Of a stretch of DNA of 64,000 bases, positions 13,013 through 24,006 are shown one piece after another (position 1 is the stretch's first letter; every line of letters starts with the position of its first letter). Source of the DNA: Diorhabda sublineata (taxonomy: Eukaryota; Arthropoda; Insecta; Coleoptera; Chrysomelidae); contig NC_079478.1 in NCBI RefSeq assembly GCF_026230105.1, positions 31,821,653 through 31,885,652 of the forward strand, written 5' to 3'. The notes beneath the pieces are model-generated. The model saw only the letters and a list, made by a program, of their open reading frames with translations, searched no databases and was not told where the DNA came from. The translations under genes were made by a program, and so were the position numbers.

Positions 13013-14600
13013 TGGTAATCCTGGCAAATCCAATTTATTTAGAAATTCACTTGGATAATAATAATTGACTACTTCATCGATAAAGGTAACGATCGGCTTA
13101 AATAAATGTATTTACCCATCAATGTAACTGAATGTTTATATACAAATCATCACGACCCAAGTTCTAAACTTAAAATCAAACACAGAAAACCACATCTAGC
13201 CTCTGAACGATTATCAAAACAACGTCCCTTAGCCGCGTCCAATATTATTTCTGGATCTTAAAACAACTGGAAGCAATCGATCAATCAAATAACTTTTTTT
13301 CGAAATCGGGAATAAAGTGAAACATTGATAACGATTGTCGATAGAAATCGGCAGTGAAATCGCTTTTTAGTACCTAGGCACTTCTAGTGTTCTATCACCA
13401 ACATCAATATAAATAAATGAGAATGAAATTTGTATGGCAATTTTTTAAACTAATCATATTATTCAGCGGTGTAACTGCTCGCTTCAATTCAGTATTTTTG
13501 AATTTGATCGCTTTGAAACAAAATATGATATTTAGCGGGGCACTAAACTCTCTTTTGGTCAATTGACTAAACTAAAATCTCCAACCTCGTAACCAAAGTA
13601 TGAGTTTAGTGCCTTGATACATAAATAACTATTTTCTAACGAAACCTTCAGTTAATTGATCGATTTTAACATTTTTTTTTTGTATACAAACCATTTCCGT
13701 AGCAAAAACAAAAGCAAAAAAAGACTTATCCAATTTATTGGCAACGATCTGAAGTTATGCGCATACATACATTACGCAGATTCATTTTTAAATACAATGT
13801 GTCCAAATAAGTTCGTACCATATGGGAATCTTTTTTATTGTTAATATTCCGAAGAAGTTATTCTTCCTTAAAAGATCTGGATGATTTAAAAACTGAAATA
13901 AAATCAATTTTTCAGTCATAAATGAATGAAAATACCTGAAGTTGTTATAATAACGAAATTAACCGATTGTTTATCAACTTTTCCAGAAGATTCTTCCAGC
14001 TTCTTTGTTGCAGCATTTTGTTGATGTTATAAAATAATTGACGCACATTTATTGTTTTAAAATTTATCGTGAATGGAATGCTGAATAATAATTAGCAATC
14101 ATTTATTAGCTATACGTTCAAAAAATGGTACTATTTCAAAACACGTTTCTGTTGTACGACAAAATTCTCACACATTTCAAATCATGTTGTGTGTTATAGT
14201 CTGAAAGATTAATTTTTCATTAATAAAATTTATATACTCATATATCGCGGCAATTTTGATCAATTTGTAATAAAAAAATTTAACTAACTCTCACTTAAGA
14301 GTTCATGTCAAAGAAGCGAGCTTTATACTCAAATTTCTTTAGATTTTGATCTATAACACGTATAAAGAAGATGCAGTTGGATTCGTCATACTCTACGCTA
14401 TCAAAAACCATATATTTTGTTTTGAAACATTTCGCGCGGGAACCTGTGGACACAGTGTATAAGATGACCCAAATACAAAATCAAGCTAGATAACAAATAT
14501 TTCTAAGACACTAATCTGTGAATAGTGGCACCGTGATGGTCGATCTGAGTTCCAGGTTTGTATAAAATAAGGTAACGGCAAGCACCGATGTTATTCTGCC
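13013..14600. other. AT-rich intergenic stretch
   Basis: I see no gene, transposon motif or structured repeat here. The 62-codon frame at 13656-13844 shows no family signature. Confidence 0.45.
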
Positions 14601-14695
14601 TATTATAACCTCTCAGCATAGACGTTCAGATCAGTTGTTGAATCACAATACAAGTAGAAGTGATCCGATCACAAACATGGCACAACAACATCATT
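14601..14695 (+). promoter_or_regulatory. candidate arthropod core promoter (TATA plus initiator)
   Basis: TATTATAACC at 14601 is followed, about 30 bases from its TATA-like core, by TCAGTTG at 14631, the arthropod initiator consensus. An ATG with the favourable context CAAACATGGC lies at about 14677, but its frame closes after six codons, and no clear splice donor follows. The arrangement resembles promoters of small insect genes or of an LTR, but nothing coding can be attached. The spacing is the only support. Confidence 0.2.
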
Positions 14696-15729
14696 GAGTG
14701 TAATTAACAACACAATTTGATTTAATTTTCTCACCTCACTATACTCCCCCACGTATTGCAACTTCATTAATAACATGAAATTTGTTTGGAAGTCAAACGA
14801 CATCCAACTCGTATACTACGTAGTTAAAATCTGTACGTACATTCACAAACATCGCTATTGAAAAACAAAATAAACACTAGATATATTTCATCATTAAAAC
14901 TTTCTTTGTTTTAGTACTTCGTACTTTTAATGTTATCTCTCGAGACAACGTGGATTTTAAATTTATTTTTGAACCTTATTCCCTATAAAGTTTCTCTCCA
15001 TTTTCAAATCACTTTTATGGCATAAAACAAACTATAAAAATATTTTTATATATAAAAATTGTTGTAGATGCTCAAAACTATTACTCAAATCTTTTGGGAC
15101 CACTGAAAAAGGGCTGCACTTATTTAGTGCTAGAAGACGTTAACGGATGTCGAGGAACATAATTTTTACTACATTTCGTTTCCGTTTACATCTGAATGGG
15201 ACATAATAGTTACTTTGAAAACATATACTTAGAAGCAATTAAATGTAGTGTAGAGATTTTTGCATATTTTTTGTTTTAGTATTCGTCTAAAACATTTGAT
15301 GCAAAATGAAGTAGAAACCTCTGATTCAAAATTTAAGAAACTTTCTATTGAAAGGTTTACATATAGTGATAATTTCAATTGATATTGACAAATAGAAATT
15401 TCGTGTAATATTCTGAAGAAGATTCCATTAAATATTTGTTTGAAAAGTAATAACATTTCACATTGAAGTTTTATGAATAACCATCTTTAAATAATGTTAT
15501 CAGCATCCTTTTATCATTTTATACCCAGTTAACTGATTATAGAACAAAATATTTTGAGTTGGTAGTGAAAAAGATATTTGGAATTTATAAATGTTATTTT
15601 AATACGAATTAAAATAATAATTATGATGTTTTGAAGTTTCTAATCTGGCAAAAACTTTGTTGATAGTTAATTACTTGGATGTGCTCATGAGCCTCGTCTG
15701 CTTGTCGAGTAGGTATGTCTAAGTGAGAT
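14696..15729. other. AT-rich stretch, nothing recognised
   Basis: About 1 kb without recognisable genes. The minus-strand frame 15229-15456 (75 codons) has no motif. Confidence 0.45.
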
Positions 15730-16517
15730 TACGTAGGAAAAGCATCTCTCCTGGTAGTATAGGTGAAACTAAGTCAGCTTAGCGACTTTTCTTCTATACT
15801 CTAAGCTGTCAAAGTTTATGGTCAGTTCTGGGTCGCCTTTAAGTCGAATTGCTCTCTTTTGTATTGAGTCGACCATCCTCAGAGTTTACATGGGAGCCGA
15901 ACTCCAAATCTGTGAGCAATACCTTGAAGATAAACTTAAAGAGGATTGGAAGCTTTAAACTTTTTGTAAAACTGCCTTAGCTAATCCGACCACGTGACTA
16001 TGTCAGAGCATATTGCACCCAAACAATATAGACAACAATCTAGTTTGCGGAGATGATGATATTTTATATCCAGACAGTATCAAATTCTGAGCTGTAGTGC
16101 TAACTTTCTTCGTAAAAACAGCATTACACTCAATCAAATGTTTTCTAGGTCGGTATTGGTGGAAGAGACCTGTTGCATTACTTGGGAACACCAGCGTTGA
16201 CCTCAATCCTCTCTCGATAACGACCAGGATGGATCGGTTTTGCTAAAGCTGCTAAGCCAGTTAATGAGTTGGGATAACAAACCGTATGATATTAATTCAT
16301 TTAGAAAGTTGATATGGCGAGCCCTGTCAAAAGTCTCCGATATGTCCAGTGGGAATACTCTGGATGTCACATATTTCTCTATAGCTTCATTCCATACGCT
16401 GATGACATAGGTCAAGAGATACCCCGTTGATCTTTGTTTAGAAAAGCTGTATTGATGGTCGCTTATGATGTTCGCAGATTTGTGAGGCTTTGACCCGAGT
16501 ATAGGAAAACACTTCAT
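15730..16517 (-). pseudogene. non-LTR retrotransposon reverse transcriptase, broken
   Basis: This is part of ORF2 of a LINE-type element, probably jockey/CR1-like, which encodes the reverse transcriptase that copies the element's RNA into DNA. The frame 16203-16517 reads ISDHQYSFSKQRSTGYLLTY, then VFPLDISETFDRARHINFL and YGLLSQLINWLSSF. This matches the palm region in which D-x-S-K-A-F-D is the usual first catalytic block; here A is replaced by T. Downstream comes NAGVPK, a trace of the GVPQG block. At about 15930-15740 another frame gives LSSRYCSQIWSSAPM and then MVDSIQKRAIRLKGDPEL, the C-terminal block of such proteins. The region that should carry the YADD catalytic box is degenerate. Several stops and frameshifts are present, and the endonuclease part is absent. 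Confidence 0.85.
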
Positions 16518-19217
16518 ATCTGGCGAAAATAGTTGTATTCTCTTAGTCCCTGTGGATTTTGAAATTAGGTCGTTTTTAATCTACGTAAGTACCACAGAGA
16601 TACAATAATATTGTAGAATCATAAGTATTGTTTACAGTGCATGTTAGCATTCCACATTCATTTAAAAAAATCAAATATCATTATAAACTGAGGGTTTATT
16701 ATGAATACCTTATAATTTACTTATTTCTTAGGTGGAACCAATCAAATAGTTATTATATAAGACGAAGAGAGCAGAGTGGATATAATATACCCCATTAAAG
16801 GATCATTTCTTGTATAAATTGCTAATAAATAAAGGAATTTAGGGATTAGTTGATTAGATTTTAATGACCGTGAAGTAGTTTCCCCTTTTCAGTAGTTTAA
16901 ATAAAATATAATTAAATAATGTTTTGCTGCTTTGACCAAAAAAATATAGAGTCCCATTACTGCTTTTCATCATGGAAATCATTTGAGGCGATTTTTTCAA
17001 ATTTGCATTTACTATGAATCTGTGAAAAAGGACAGACCATAACCAGTAGTACAAAACAGAGACTCTAGGTAATCCCATGTTTTTTGTCAATGTCAATAGT
17101 AGCTTGAAGTTGTATGAAATACAATTCTACTTCTAACAGACCATAATTTTAAAATCAAATTAAGCGGCATAATTGATTTTCTATCATCAATAGCAGCTAT
17201 GTTTAAAGTTAATTAGTTTATCATATCATATCGACATTATAACTGGTTCTATTCAAGTGGGCCATTTCTGTAATTAATTAATATAGATTTTGCTGAAGCT
17301 CTCGTGGCAAAATAGAATGTGATTGTTGAAACACATTGCAGGCATATAAGTGATGATGAAAATACAGATTATACGTCTGAAATGCAGATATCGATTCTTG
17401 TTTATTATGTTCCTTAAATTGTCGCATTCGAAAACTAATTATTAACATGCCTCACCTGATTTGAAATCATTTCAATTTAACAGCTCAACTCACAATTCTA
17501 CGTTGTCTGTTTTGATAGATACATAATTCATCTTCAGAGACCAAAAATAAACTGGTAAGTGCTGATAAACAGTATCACCAAGAGAAATAATTTGCACAAA
17601 TTTTAAATTAGTGGGAATAATACAGATATTTCAGATAATAAGTATATTTTGTTATGATTCTAAATTCTACTTGGACCTACTAAAGTAAATGTTTCACAGG
17701 AAGTAGTATTCTTCTTCAGTCCAATGGAGTGAGAAACAGATATTAAATTGGACAACACCAGCCTCTTAACGGAACCAAATTAACAGATAATAAAGTAGTG
17801 GAAGCTTCTAAGAAATTAGCTAAAAATCAAAAATTTTCCTAGCAATATTGACATTACTGGATCCAATAAGAAGGTTTCTTAAATCAAATATTTATATTAT
17901 ATATATGTTCATAGTACAAAGCAATTACGAAAAAAAAAACAAAAGACTTCCTTTTCGGATATTAGAAAGGAAACTTATCGACGAAAAACCGTTATGGTGA
18001 GTGGGTTTGTAGGGATGGTTATTTGGGTTTTTTGTCACTTCAACCTAACCACAGCAAAAAAAATGAGATGAAAACGGGAAGATGTATGAAAACGACTAAA
18101 GAAGTAGATAGAAAAGATCTGGATAAAAAGAGTTCTAGCACATAGAAAAGCAAAATTTATATTTTTAAATTATACCAGCGAGATATATGTTTCATTCCTT
18201 CTGCAAATAAAATAATTTGCTTTTAACTTTCTTTTCCAAAGAGATGATAGAAAAAAACCATGAAAGCAATTTTATGAACACTATAAGTGAATAGAATAAA
18301 AAGATGTTGGATCGAATTTACAAGTCATTATAAATATTCCTGTCACCACAAGTTCATAGAACTATACTTTTTAGTTGTCGCTAGTTAACGTTGATGGAAA
18401 GAGAGCTTGGGGGATTCAAAACTGCTATTGCAAACTTTTTCTTGGAATAAGTGGAATTCCAACAAATTAATATACTGCTGGAATTGGGATACAACACTAT
18501 TATTCTTAAACGGTATGAGAAAAATATTGTCATCACAATATCTAAATTTTTATTAGCATAACTAAGCATTTTACTGTGACAATTACTATTAAAATTCTAG
18601 ATTAATTCTCTATAGAGTGAATTATATGAGATATGATTTTATAGAGTAATTTTGTTTTATTAATGTTTCCACAAAAAGCTTTTTGACATTTATATGCATT
18701 TTTCAAATTCATTATCCATCACTGTCACCGAAATACTATATTAAATTGTTTAACTTCCATTTTAATTATATCATTGTGGAAGTATTTGATTAAAAAAGAT
18801 CGTATTTCATTTTGTAACAGAACCAGCTATTTCGAAATTTCCTTAAATTCGATGTTCACAATTTGAAACTTGTTAATTAATTTCGCCAAGACAATCTTAA
18901 TTATCAAGAAAATTGAAAATTTTCTAATTAAATGCCCGATGGGAATAATATAACATCCGAATAGAAATTAGTTTTCGATTTATGACGGAACTATTAGGAG
19001 ATATTTTCATTTTCTTAATTTTTTGTAAATGGATTCAGAATAATACGTGGGCTTGATTATATTACACTTTCCAATAACAATATACGGATATTCAATATAG
19101 TGACCGCCATTCATCAGTGGAGTCTAAGCCAATACTCTATTTATTTATTTGTGACCCAAGTATCACATTCATAATTAATCAGGATGCAAAATTATAGAGA
19201 AACCTTTTCAATTAATA
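16518..19217. other. AT-rich intergenic stretch
   Basis: No gene or mobile element is recognised. The minus-strand frames 16854-17096 and 18381-18569 show no motif. Confidence 0.45.
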
Positions 19218-19248
19218 GGTAAATCCACAAAGTAAGTTCCGTTTGGTT
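19218..19248 (+). repeat. left terminal inverted repeat of the 19.2-kb mariner
   Basis: This end pairs with 20191-20221: about 23 of 29 aligned positions agree by eye. A TA lies immediately outside, as expected for Tc1/mariner target duplication. Confidence 0.7.
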
Positions 19249-20190
19249 ATATAAAAAATCGTGTACAGATACAGATAAAATACTTAATGTGCGAAAATCT
19301 AGAACTGTAAAGGTGAAGTTTTGTATGCACTCTTAAAAGAAGTTTGCGTTCTGTGACAACATGTTCTTTCAGCTCATCATCGTGTTGACAATCAAGGAAA
19401 GATTTTAGATGCAAGAGAAAAGACGTCGCTAGTTCGAGATCAGTTATGTACGGAGAATGATAAAATATGTCCCAGACAAATTCCTGCAGTCGTTTCTTGT
19501 CACGTTTGGAGTAAAAGGTCAGGAATTGTCGTGACAATAAACAAAAGCTTTTGACGATACTATTCGGTATTTGTTTGCATCGGGGCAATTTCTTGATTAA
19601 ACACTGCACATTTTCATTGATTATTTGGCCTCATGTGATGAAATCAAACAATTAAATATCTTTTCTGTCTTGAAAAACAGTCCACATCAGTTTTCCAAGT
19701 GTCAATATTTGCTGAAGATTAACTTCCGTTGGGAACAAATTGTGCCTCCATTCCATTGATTGCTATTTAGCAATCATTCTCATTATCAGTGTTGAAAACT
19801 GAAGTGAAGTGAAATTTCAGTTTCTCTGTTGGAATTTCATGAATGAGTGATCTTGAGATTTGCGGCAATTCTAAATCAAGGCGGTTTTGTTTAAGCATCT
19901 TCCCAATCAGTTCATTAGTAACCAACGGTAGTCCACATAGTTCTTTATCGTGCACTTGTTGATTGATCTTGTCTAACGCATCTTCTAATCATTGAGTCAC
20001 TAATAGCATTTTGTCCATGAACCTCGCAGATTTGTCTACAAATTTCACTAGGCTGAAATTCTTCTGCATTTTAATTTAAGGCTGACATCTTACAGAAGTA
20101 CTACAAAGATCACTTGGATAACAGCGATCTGGAAATGGCGTACGTCGGAATATATTCGGAACTGCCACCGCAACGCTGCCACTGATAAAA

Positions 20191-20221
20191 ATAGAAACGG
20201 AGCTTACATTGTGGATGAACC
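20191..20221 (-). repeat. right terminal inverted repeat of the 19.2-kb mariner
   Basis: Read on the minus strand it starts GGTTCATCCACAATGTAAGC and matches the left end. The outer TA is not preserved. Confidence 0.7.
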
Positions 20222-20784
20222 TCAAACCATTATTTTACTTGACTGGTATTTATATTTTTCACTTTCAATTGGAGCCGACATTTCAAATCATTTCATGTCA
20301 ACGTGTAATTAATTATGTTCTTGGGGATTATTATCAGGAATAAATTAATTAGACTTTTAGTTAAAATATATGTTTAGCACAGAATAACGAATTTTTATCA
20401 ACCTTTAATTTGGCTAATTATCGTAAATTGGAAACACAAACAAATCGAGTTTGTCTTGATGAAATAAAATCTTTTGATCGCTGATTTATTTGTTATTAAT
20501 TCATCACGAACTTGTTCTACAACTTACTAATAGATGGAATGAATTTTAATTAGAATTTGAGTATAACATGTTTTTTTATAATAAGAATGATAATCGTAAA
20601 AACATACAAGTGATATTTTGTATCCATACCTAAAACTTTTAAATAAACTGTGGGTCTCCGTTTAATTCGAATGAATACGAATTAATTTGATAGAATACGA
20701 AACTATTATATTGATTGATGCTATTTATCAAAGATTCGGTTATAACATACACATAACAAAGAAAACAAAAAATTTGGAAAAAAA
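20222..20784. other. AT-rich spacer between two mariner relics
   Basis: About 560 bases with no coding signal. The last 50 bases before 20785 probably belong to the 3' end of the next mariner, but I could not define its inverted repeat. Confidence 0.4.
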
Positions 20785-21617
20785 TATATTTATTTTTCAA
20801 CGTTATCTCCTTTTAGCTTCAGAGATTTTTCTCAGCGATATTCAATAAGTTCGATACCCTTTTTAAAATAAAAATCGTCAAGCCCCTCATAACAGCCATT
20901 AACTGCCGACTTCACTTCTTCATTGTTGAAAAATCTTCGACCACCGAGCCATTTTTCCAAGTCTGGAAGAGAAAATAATCCGAAGGGGCTTAATATGGCG
21001 AATAGGATACATGAGCTGGTGCATTGTTTTGATGAAGCAACGTTTTTGCCGTTTTTGCTTGATTTCTTCATTCAAACGTTGCAACCAGTTGATAGTTTTT
21101 CTTTTGTCAAGATAGTCTATGAAAATTATCCCTTGCGTATCCCAAAAAACCGAGACCATGACCATGCCTGCAGATGGAACCGCCTTTGCCTTTTTGGGAC
21201 GTATTCTGTCCTTTTCAGTCCATTGTTTTGATTGTTCTTCTGTTTCGGGTGTGAAGTGAGAGACCTACGTTTTATCCATGGTTAAAAAACGGCGCAAAAA
21301 CGCTTTAATTCTGTGAAAACATTACCGAACACTCGATATAAACATTTTCACGACGCTGTTTTTTGCTACATTACGTACAGCTTTGTCATGTCCAAATTTT
21401 CAATTAATATGTGATGTACCGCACTTTTTCAAATGACCTGCTATATCTTCTAGCTCGCGCAGTTCCAGTCAACGATCATCCAGTACGGATTTGTGGATTT
21501 TCTTCAAGATGCCTGGAGTCATCATCTCATTCGATCGAGCACTGCGTTGCTGGTCTTGGCAGGTCCTATGGCCAATATTTTACTGTTGATAATGAAGGGG
21601 CAGTCTCACCTAGAAAA
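20785..21617 (-). pseudogene. mariner transposase, near full-length but broken
   Basis: A minus-strand mariner transposase relic readable over most of its length. From the 5' side: GETAPSLSTVKYW (about 21610), ILKKIHKSVLDDR and LRELEDIAGHLKK (about 21500, helix-turn-helix region), FLRRFLTMDKT, then HFTPETEEQSKQWTEKDR and KKAKAVPSAG. The intact block VSVFWDTQGIIFIDYLD follows in the frame 20920-21165, then RLNEEIKQKRQK. Near the end are LPDLEKWLGGRRFFNNEEV and AVNGCYEGLD (frame 20832-21071), and LKLKGDNVEK before the stop. The first catalytic position reads MDKT where VDETW is usual, so the aspartate is kept but stops and frameshifts intervene. The HQDNAP block is degraded to FIKTMHQL. The family is the same type as the relic at 5.8 kb. 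Confidence 0.88.
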
Positions 21618-22449
21618 AATATTTATATTTTCTGATACTTTGAATTGATCAATAATGACAATTATAGATTCAGTTAAACAGGGTAGAGCTGGAACAGGAT
21701 GGAATTGATTATTTGCAATGTGATGACCGCATTTTGTATATAGTTTTGAACTTAAATATGCTTGCAGATTTTGATTCTGGATGTTGCTAATGACTATTGG
21801 TTGATTTGTTCTTCATCCCCTACACCCCTAATTAAGCTGTAGTAATGTGGATTTGAGCTTTTCCTGAAACTTAAGTGTGTGATAGAAATATTTGACAGAG
21901 TAGATGAAACCCATTCCAAAAGAAACCTACTAGTTATTAGTCAATGAAAGAAGTGCCATAACCGTAAACTTTACTAAAGTATTTTTTGATCACACCTCGT
22001 AAGTTTACTGCTTCTATTCTAAATATTTGAATTGAAATATTTGCATCAATTTGAAAATCAACTTTTCCCACGTATGTGGAAAACCGTAAGCGAATGTTTT
22101 GTGTAGAAAGACAATCATTATTCTACAAAATGTAGATTTAAGGTAAATAACGACTGTTCCGAAAAGCAATTTTTTATGCAAAAAAACATTTGAGCGGTTT
22201 TCTCAATGTTTATTTCCAAATTCCGGAAAAAAACTGATAGAGAATTCTTTTTTAAAACATTCGAATTATACAATAAAGAAATCTGCGTTTTTTTGGAACT
22301 TTTGTTTTCACATAAATCTGTTTTTCTCAGTTTATAAGTTGATGCCAATATATCGATGTTGGAGTATTATTCTGGCAATAAAAATTCATTTGATATTGAA
22401 ATAATCGTAAATAATCGAATAATCGACACGTTAAATCATGTAATATGTA
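21618..22449. other. AT-rich intergenic stretch
   Basis: No gene recognised. The minus-strand frame 22118-22348 (76 codons) has no motif. Confidence 0.45.
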
Positions 22450-22451
22450 TA

Positions 22452-22845
22452 CAGTGCTTTTCAGATAAAAGTATCCACCTTTAATAACTTTTGTAATACT
22501 GGTATTTAGAAAAAATCCAAAAACACGTCAATTTATGTTGGAAGGGGCAAGCATTATGGCTTATTTAAACTTACTGGAAAAGCCATCCCCTCACCCCTAG
22601 CAGCATCACTTTTATTTTTTTAAATTACTTTTCATATTTTTTATGTAAAATTTGGATACTCCTCTTTGAGCTGATTTCAAAAATGTATAATACTTGTAGG
22701 TTAAAGTGGTTAGTTTATGAGATAAACAATTTTTCTTTTAAGAGCACAAATTTTACTTATTATTTACTTTCACCTTATTTGCCTGTACTAAAATGGGTTG
22801 TACAACAGTTCAAACTCTTTAATCTTTTTAACTGTGCTATTTATT
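22452..22845 (+). repeat. left long terminal inverted repeat
   Basis: This 394-bp arm pairs with 23599-24004. It begins CAGTGCTTTTCAGATAAAAG and ends at TGTGCTATTTATT. The transposase stop codon lies only a few bases beyond its inner edge. It contains a G/C-richer block, AAGCCATCCCCTCACCCCTA, and otherwise no coding signal. Confidence 0.95.
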
Positions 22846-22851
22846 ATGAAG

Positions 22852-23646
22852 TTACAATAAGTGTTCAAAATGAGTACCATTCACTTCCATACAATGGTAT
22901 AATCTATTTTGGAATGCCTCTCTGACATTGCTTAATACGGCTGGATTTAATTGTCGACATTCATTTTCTATCCTCTCTCGTAAATCATCCAGAGATTCTG
23001 GTTGGGTAGCATAAACTTTTGTTTTCAAATACCCCCATAAAAAGAAGTCTAGGGGTGTTAAATCCGGTGACCTAGGTGGCCACTCCATGATCCGCCCCCT
23101 TCTACCTATCCAACGAGCGGGGAATGTTTCGTTTAAAAATTGTCGGACGGGCATAGCATAGTGTGGGGGAGCTCCGTCTTGTTGAAATACCAGTAAATCT
23201 TCGGAAAGGTTATCATCATTTTCTATTATTGTTGTAATACGTGGGTCAACCCCTTCCCTGAGTAACTCAAGATATGATTCACCATTTAAATTTCCGTTGA
23301 TGAAGAAAGGTCCGACAATGTGGTCACCTAGGATACCACACCAAACGTTTAACTTTTGGGGATGTTGTGTATGGAATTCACGCATAATATGTGGATCACT
23401 TTCAGCCCAATATCTACAATTATGCCTACTTACTAACCCATTTAATGACCATGAGCATTCATCAGAAAAGCAAATATTGTTTAACAATTGTGGATTCTTA
23501 CTGATAATTTGCGTCATTGATTCGCAAAACTCTAGACGACGATCAAAATCATCTTTAATAAAAAGTAGAGTTTTTTGTTGATTGGATTTTTTAAGTAGAA
23601 TAAATAGCACAGTTAAAAAGATCAAAGAGTTTGAACTGTTGTTCAA
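22852..23646 (-). CDS. Tc1/mariner-type transposase, catalytic domain only
   Basis: An uninterrupted 264-residue frame for a DDE/D transposase, which cuts the element ends and joins them to a TA target. The catalytic aspartates are visible: D62 in CFSDECSW, D157 in VFQQDGAPPHYA and D195 in PPRSPDLTPLDFFLWGYLK. There are 94 residues between the first two and 37 between the last two (D,D37D). Other family blocks are LNGLVSRHNCRYWAE, LNVWCGILGDHIVGPFF and the C-terminal YHCMEVNGTHFEHLL. Family members usually run to about 340 residues or more, with a helix-turn-helix N-terminus. Here that part is absent, and residues 1-16 are encoded by the right inverted repeat (23599-23646). The recognisable family sequence begins near residue 33 (DFDRRLEFCE). 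The start codon at 23646 is the first in frame but may not be used by a cell. The frame looks translatable, but without DNA-binding helices independent transposition is unlikely. Confidence 0.9.
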   Translation of the reverse strand: MNNSSNSLIFLTVLFILLKKSNQQKTLLFIKDDFDRRLEFCESMTQIISKNPQLLNNICFSDECSWSLNGLVSRHNCRYWAESDPHIMREFHTQHPQKLNVWCGILGDHIVGPFFINGNLNGESYLELLREGVDPRITTIIENDDNLSEDLLVFQQDGAPPHYAMPVRQFLNETFPARWIGRRGRIMEWPPRSPDLTPLDFFLWGYLKTKVYATQPESLDDLRERIENECRQLNPAVLSNVREAFQNRLYHCMEVNGTHFEHLL

Positions 23647-24004
23647 CCCATTTTAGTACAGGCAAATAAGGTGTAAGTAAATAATAAGTAAAATTTGTGC
23701 TCTTAAAAGAAAAATTGTTTATCTCATAAACTAACCACTTTAACCTACAAGTATTATACATTTTTGAAATCAGCTCAAAGAGGAGTATCCAAATTTTACA
23801 TAAAAAATATGAAAAGTAATTTAAAAAGTAATTTAAAAAAATAAAAGGGATGCTACTAGGGGTGAGGGGGTGGCTTTTCCAGTAAGTTTAAATAAGCCAT
23901 AATGCTTGCCCCTTCCAACATAAATTGACGTGTTTTTGGATTTTTTCTAAATACCAGTATTACAAAAGTTATTAAAGGTGGATACTTTTATCTGAAAAGC
24001 ACTG
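23599..24004 (-). repeat. right long terminal inverted repeat
   Basis: The 406-bp partner of 22452-22845. It is 12 bases longer because AAAAGTAATTTA is present twice in tandem. The first 48 bases of its inner edge encode the start of the transposase frame, so the same DNA serves as arm and as coding start. Confidence 0.95.
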
Positions 24005-24006
24005 TA

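Larger units (their letters stand above)
19218..20221 (-). mobile_element. mariner element (mauritiana-like), decayed
   Basis: A mariner copy with both ends still visible. The left end reads GGTAAATCCACAAAGTAAGT and the right end, on the other strand, GGTTCATCCACAATGTAAGC, followed on both sides by TCCGTTT or CCGTTT. A TA flanks the left end; the right flank has changed. Inside, on the minus strand at 19767-19955, one reads LPLVTNELIGK and LPQISRSLIHEIPTEKLKFH, the helix-turn-helix linker region of mauritiana-type mariners. At 19450-19560 comes QFLTF followed by RLQEFVWDIFYHSPY, and then FLLHLKSFLDCQHDDELKEH. The third catalytic block is degraded: ITDLELATS stands where SPDLAPSDY is expected. 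At 1.0 kb it is shorter than a typical 1.3-kb mariner, so there are internal deletions. It cannot make an active enzyme. Confidence 0.85.
22452..24004 (-). mobile_element. Tc1/mariner-type element with ~400-bp inverted repeats
   Basis: A complete-looking element of 1553 bp. Its ends are CAGTGCTTTTCAGATAAAAG and the exact reverse complement, each bordered by TA (22450-22451 and 24005-24006), the standard Tc1/mariner target duplication. The inverted arms are 394 bp (22452-22845) and 406 bp (23599-24004). They differ by about six substitutions and one 12-base tandem duplication by my count. The central 750 bp is filled almost entirely by one minus-strand open frame for a transposase catalytic domain. 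The N-terminal DNA-binding region that such enzymes need is missing. I infer that one end of an ancestral element was copied in inverted orientation over the 5' half of the gene. The near-identity of the arms makes this the youngest object in the window. Confidence 0.93.

Noticed and set aside
23297..23581. 94-codon plus-strand frame inside the long-armed element
   Set aside because: It is antisense to the 264-residue transposase frame, which carries all the family motifs.
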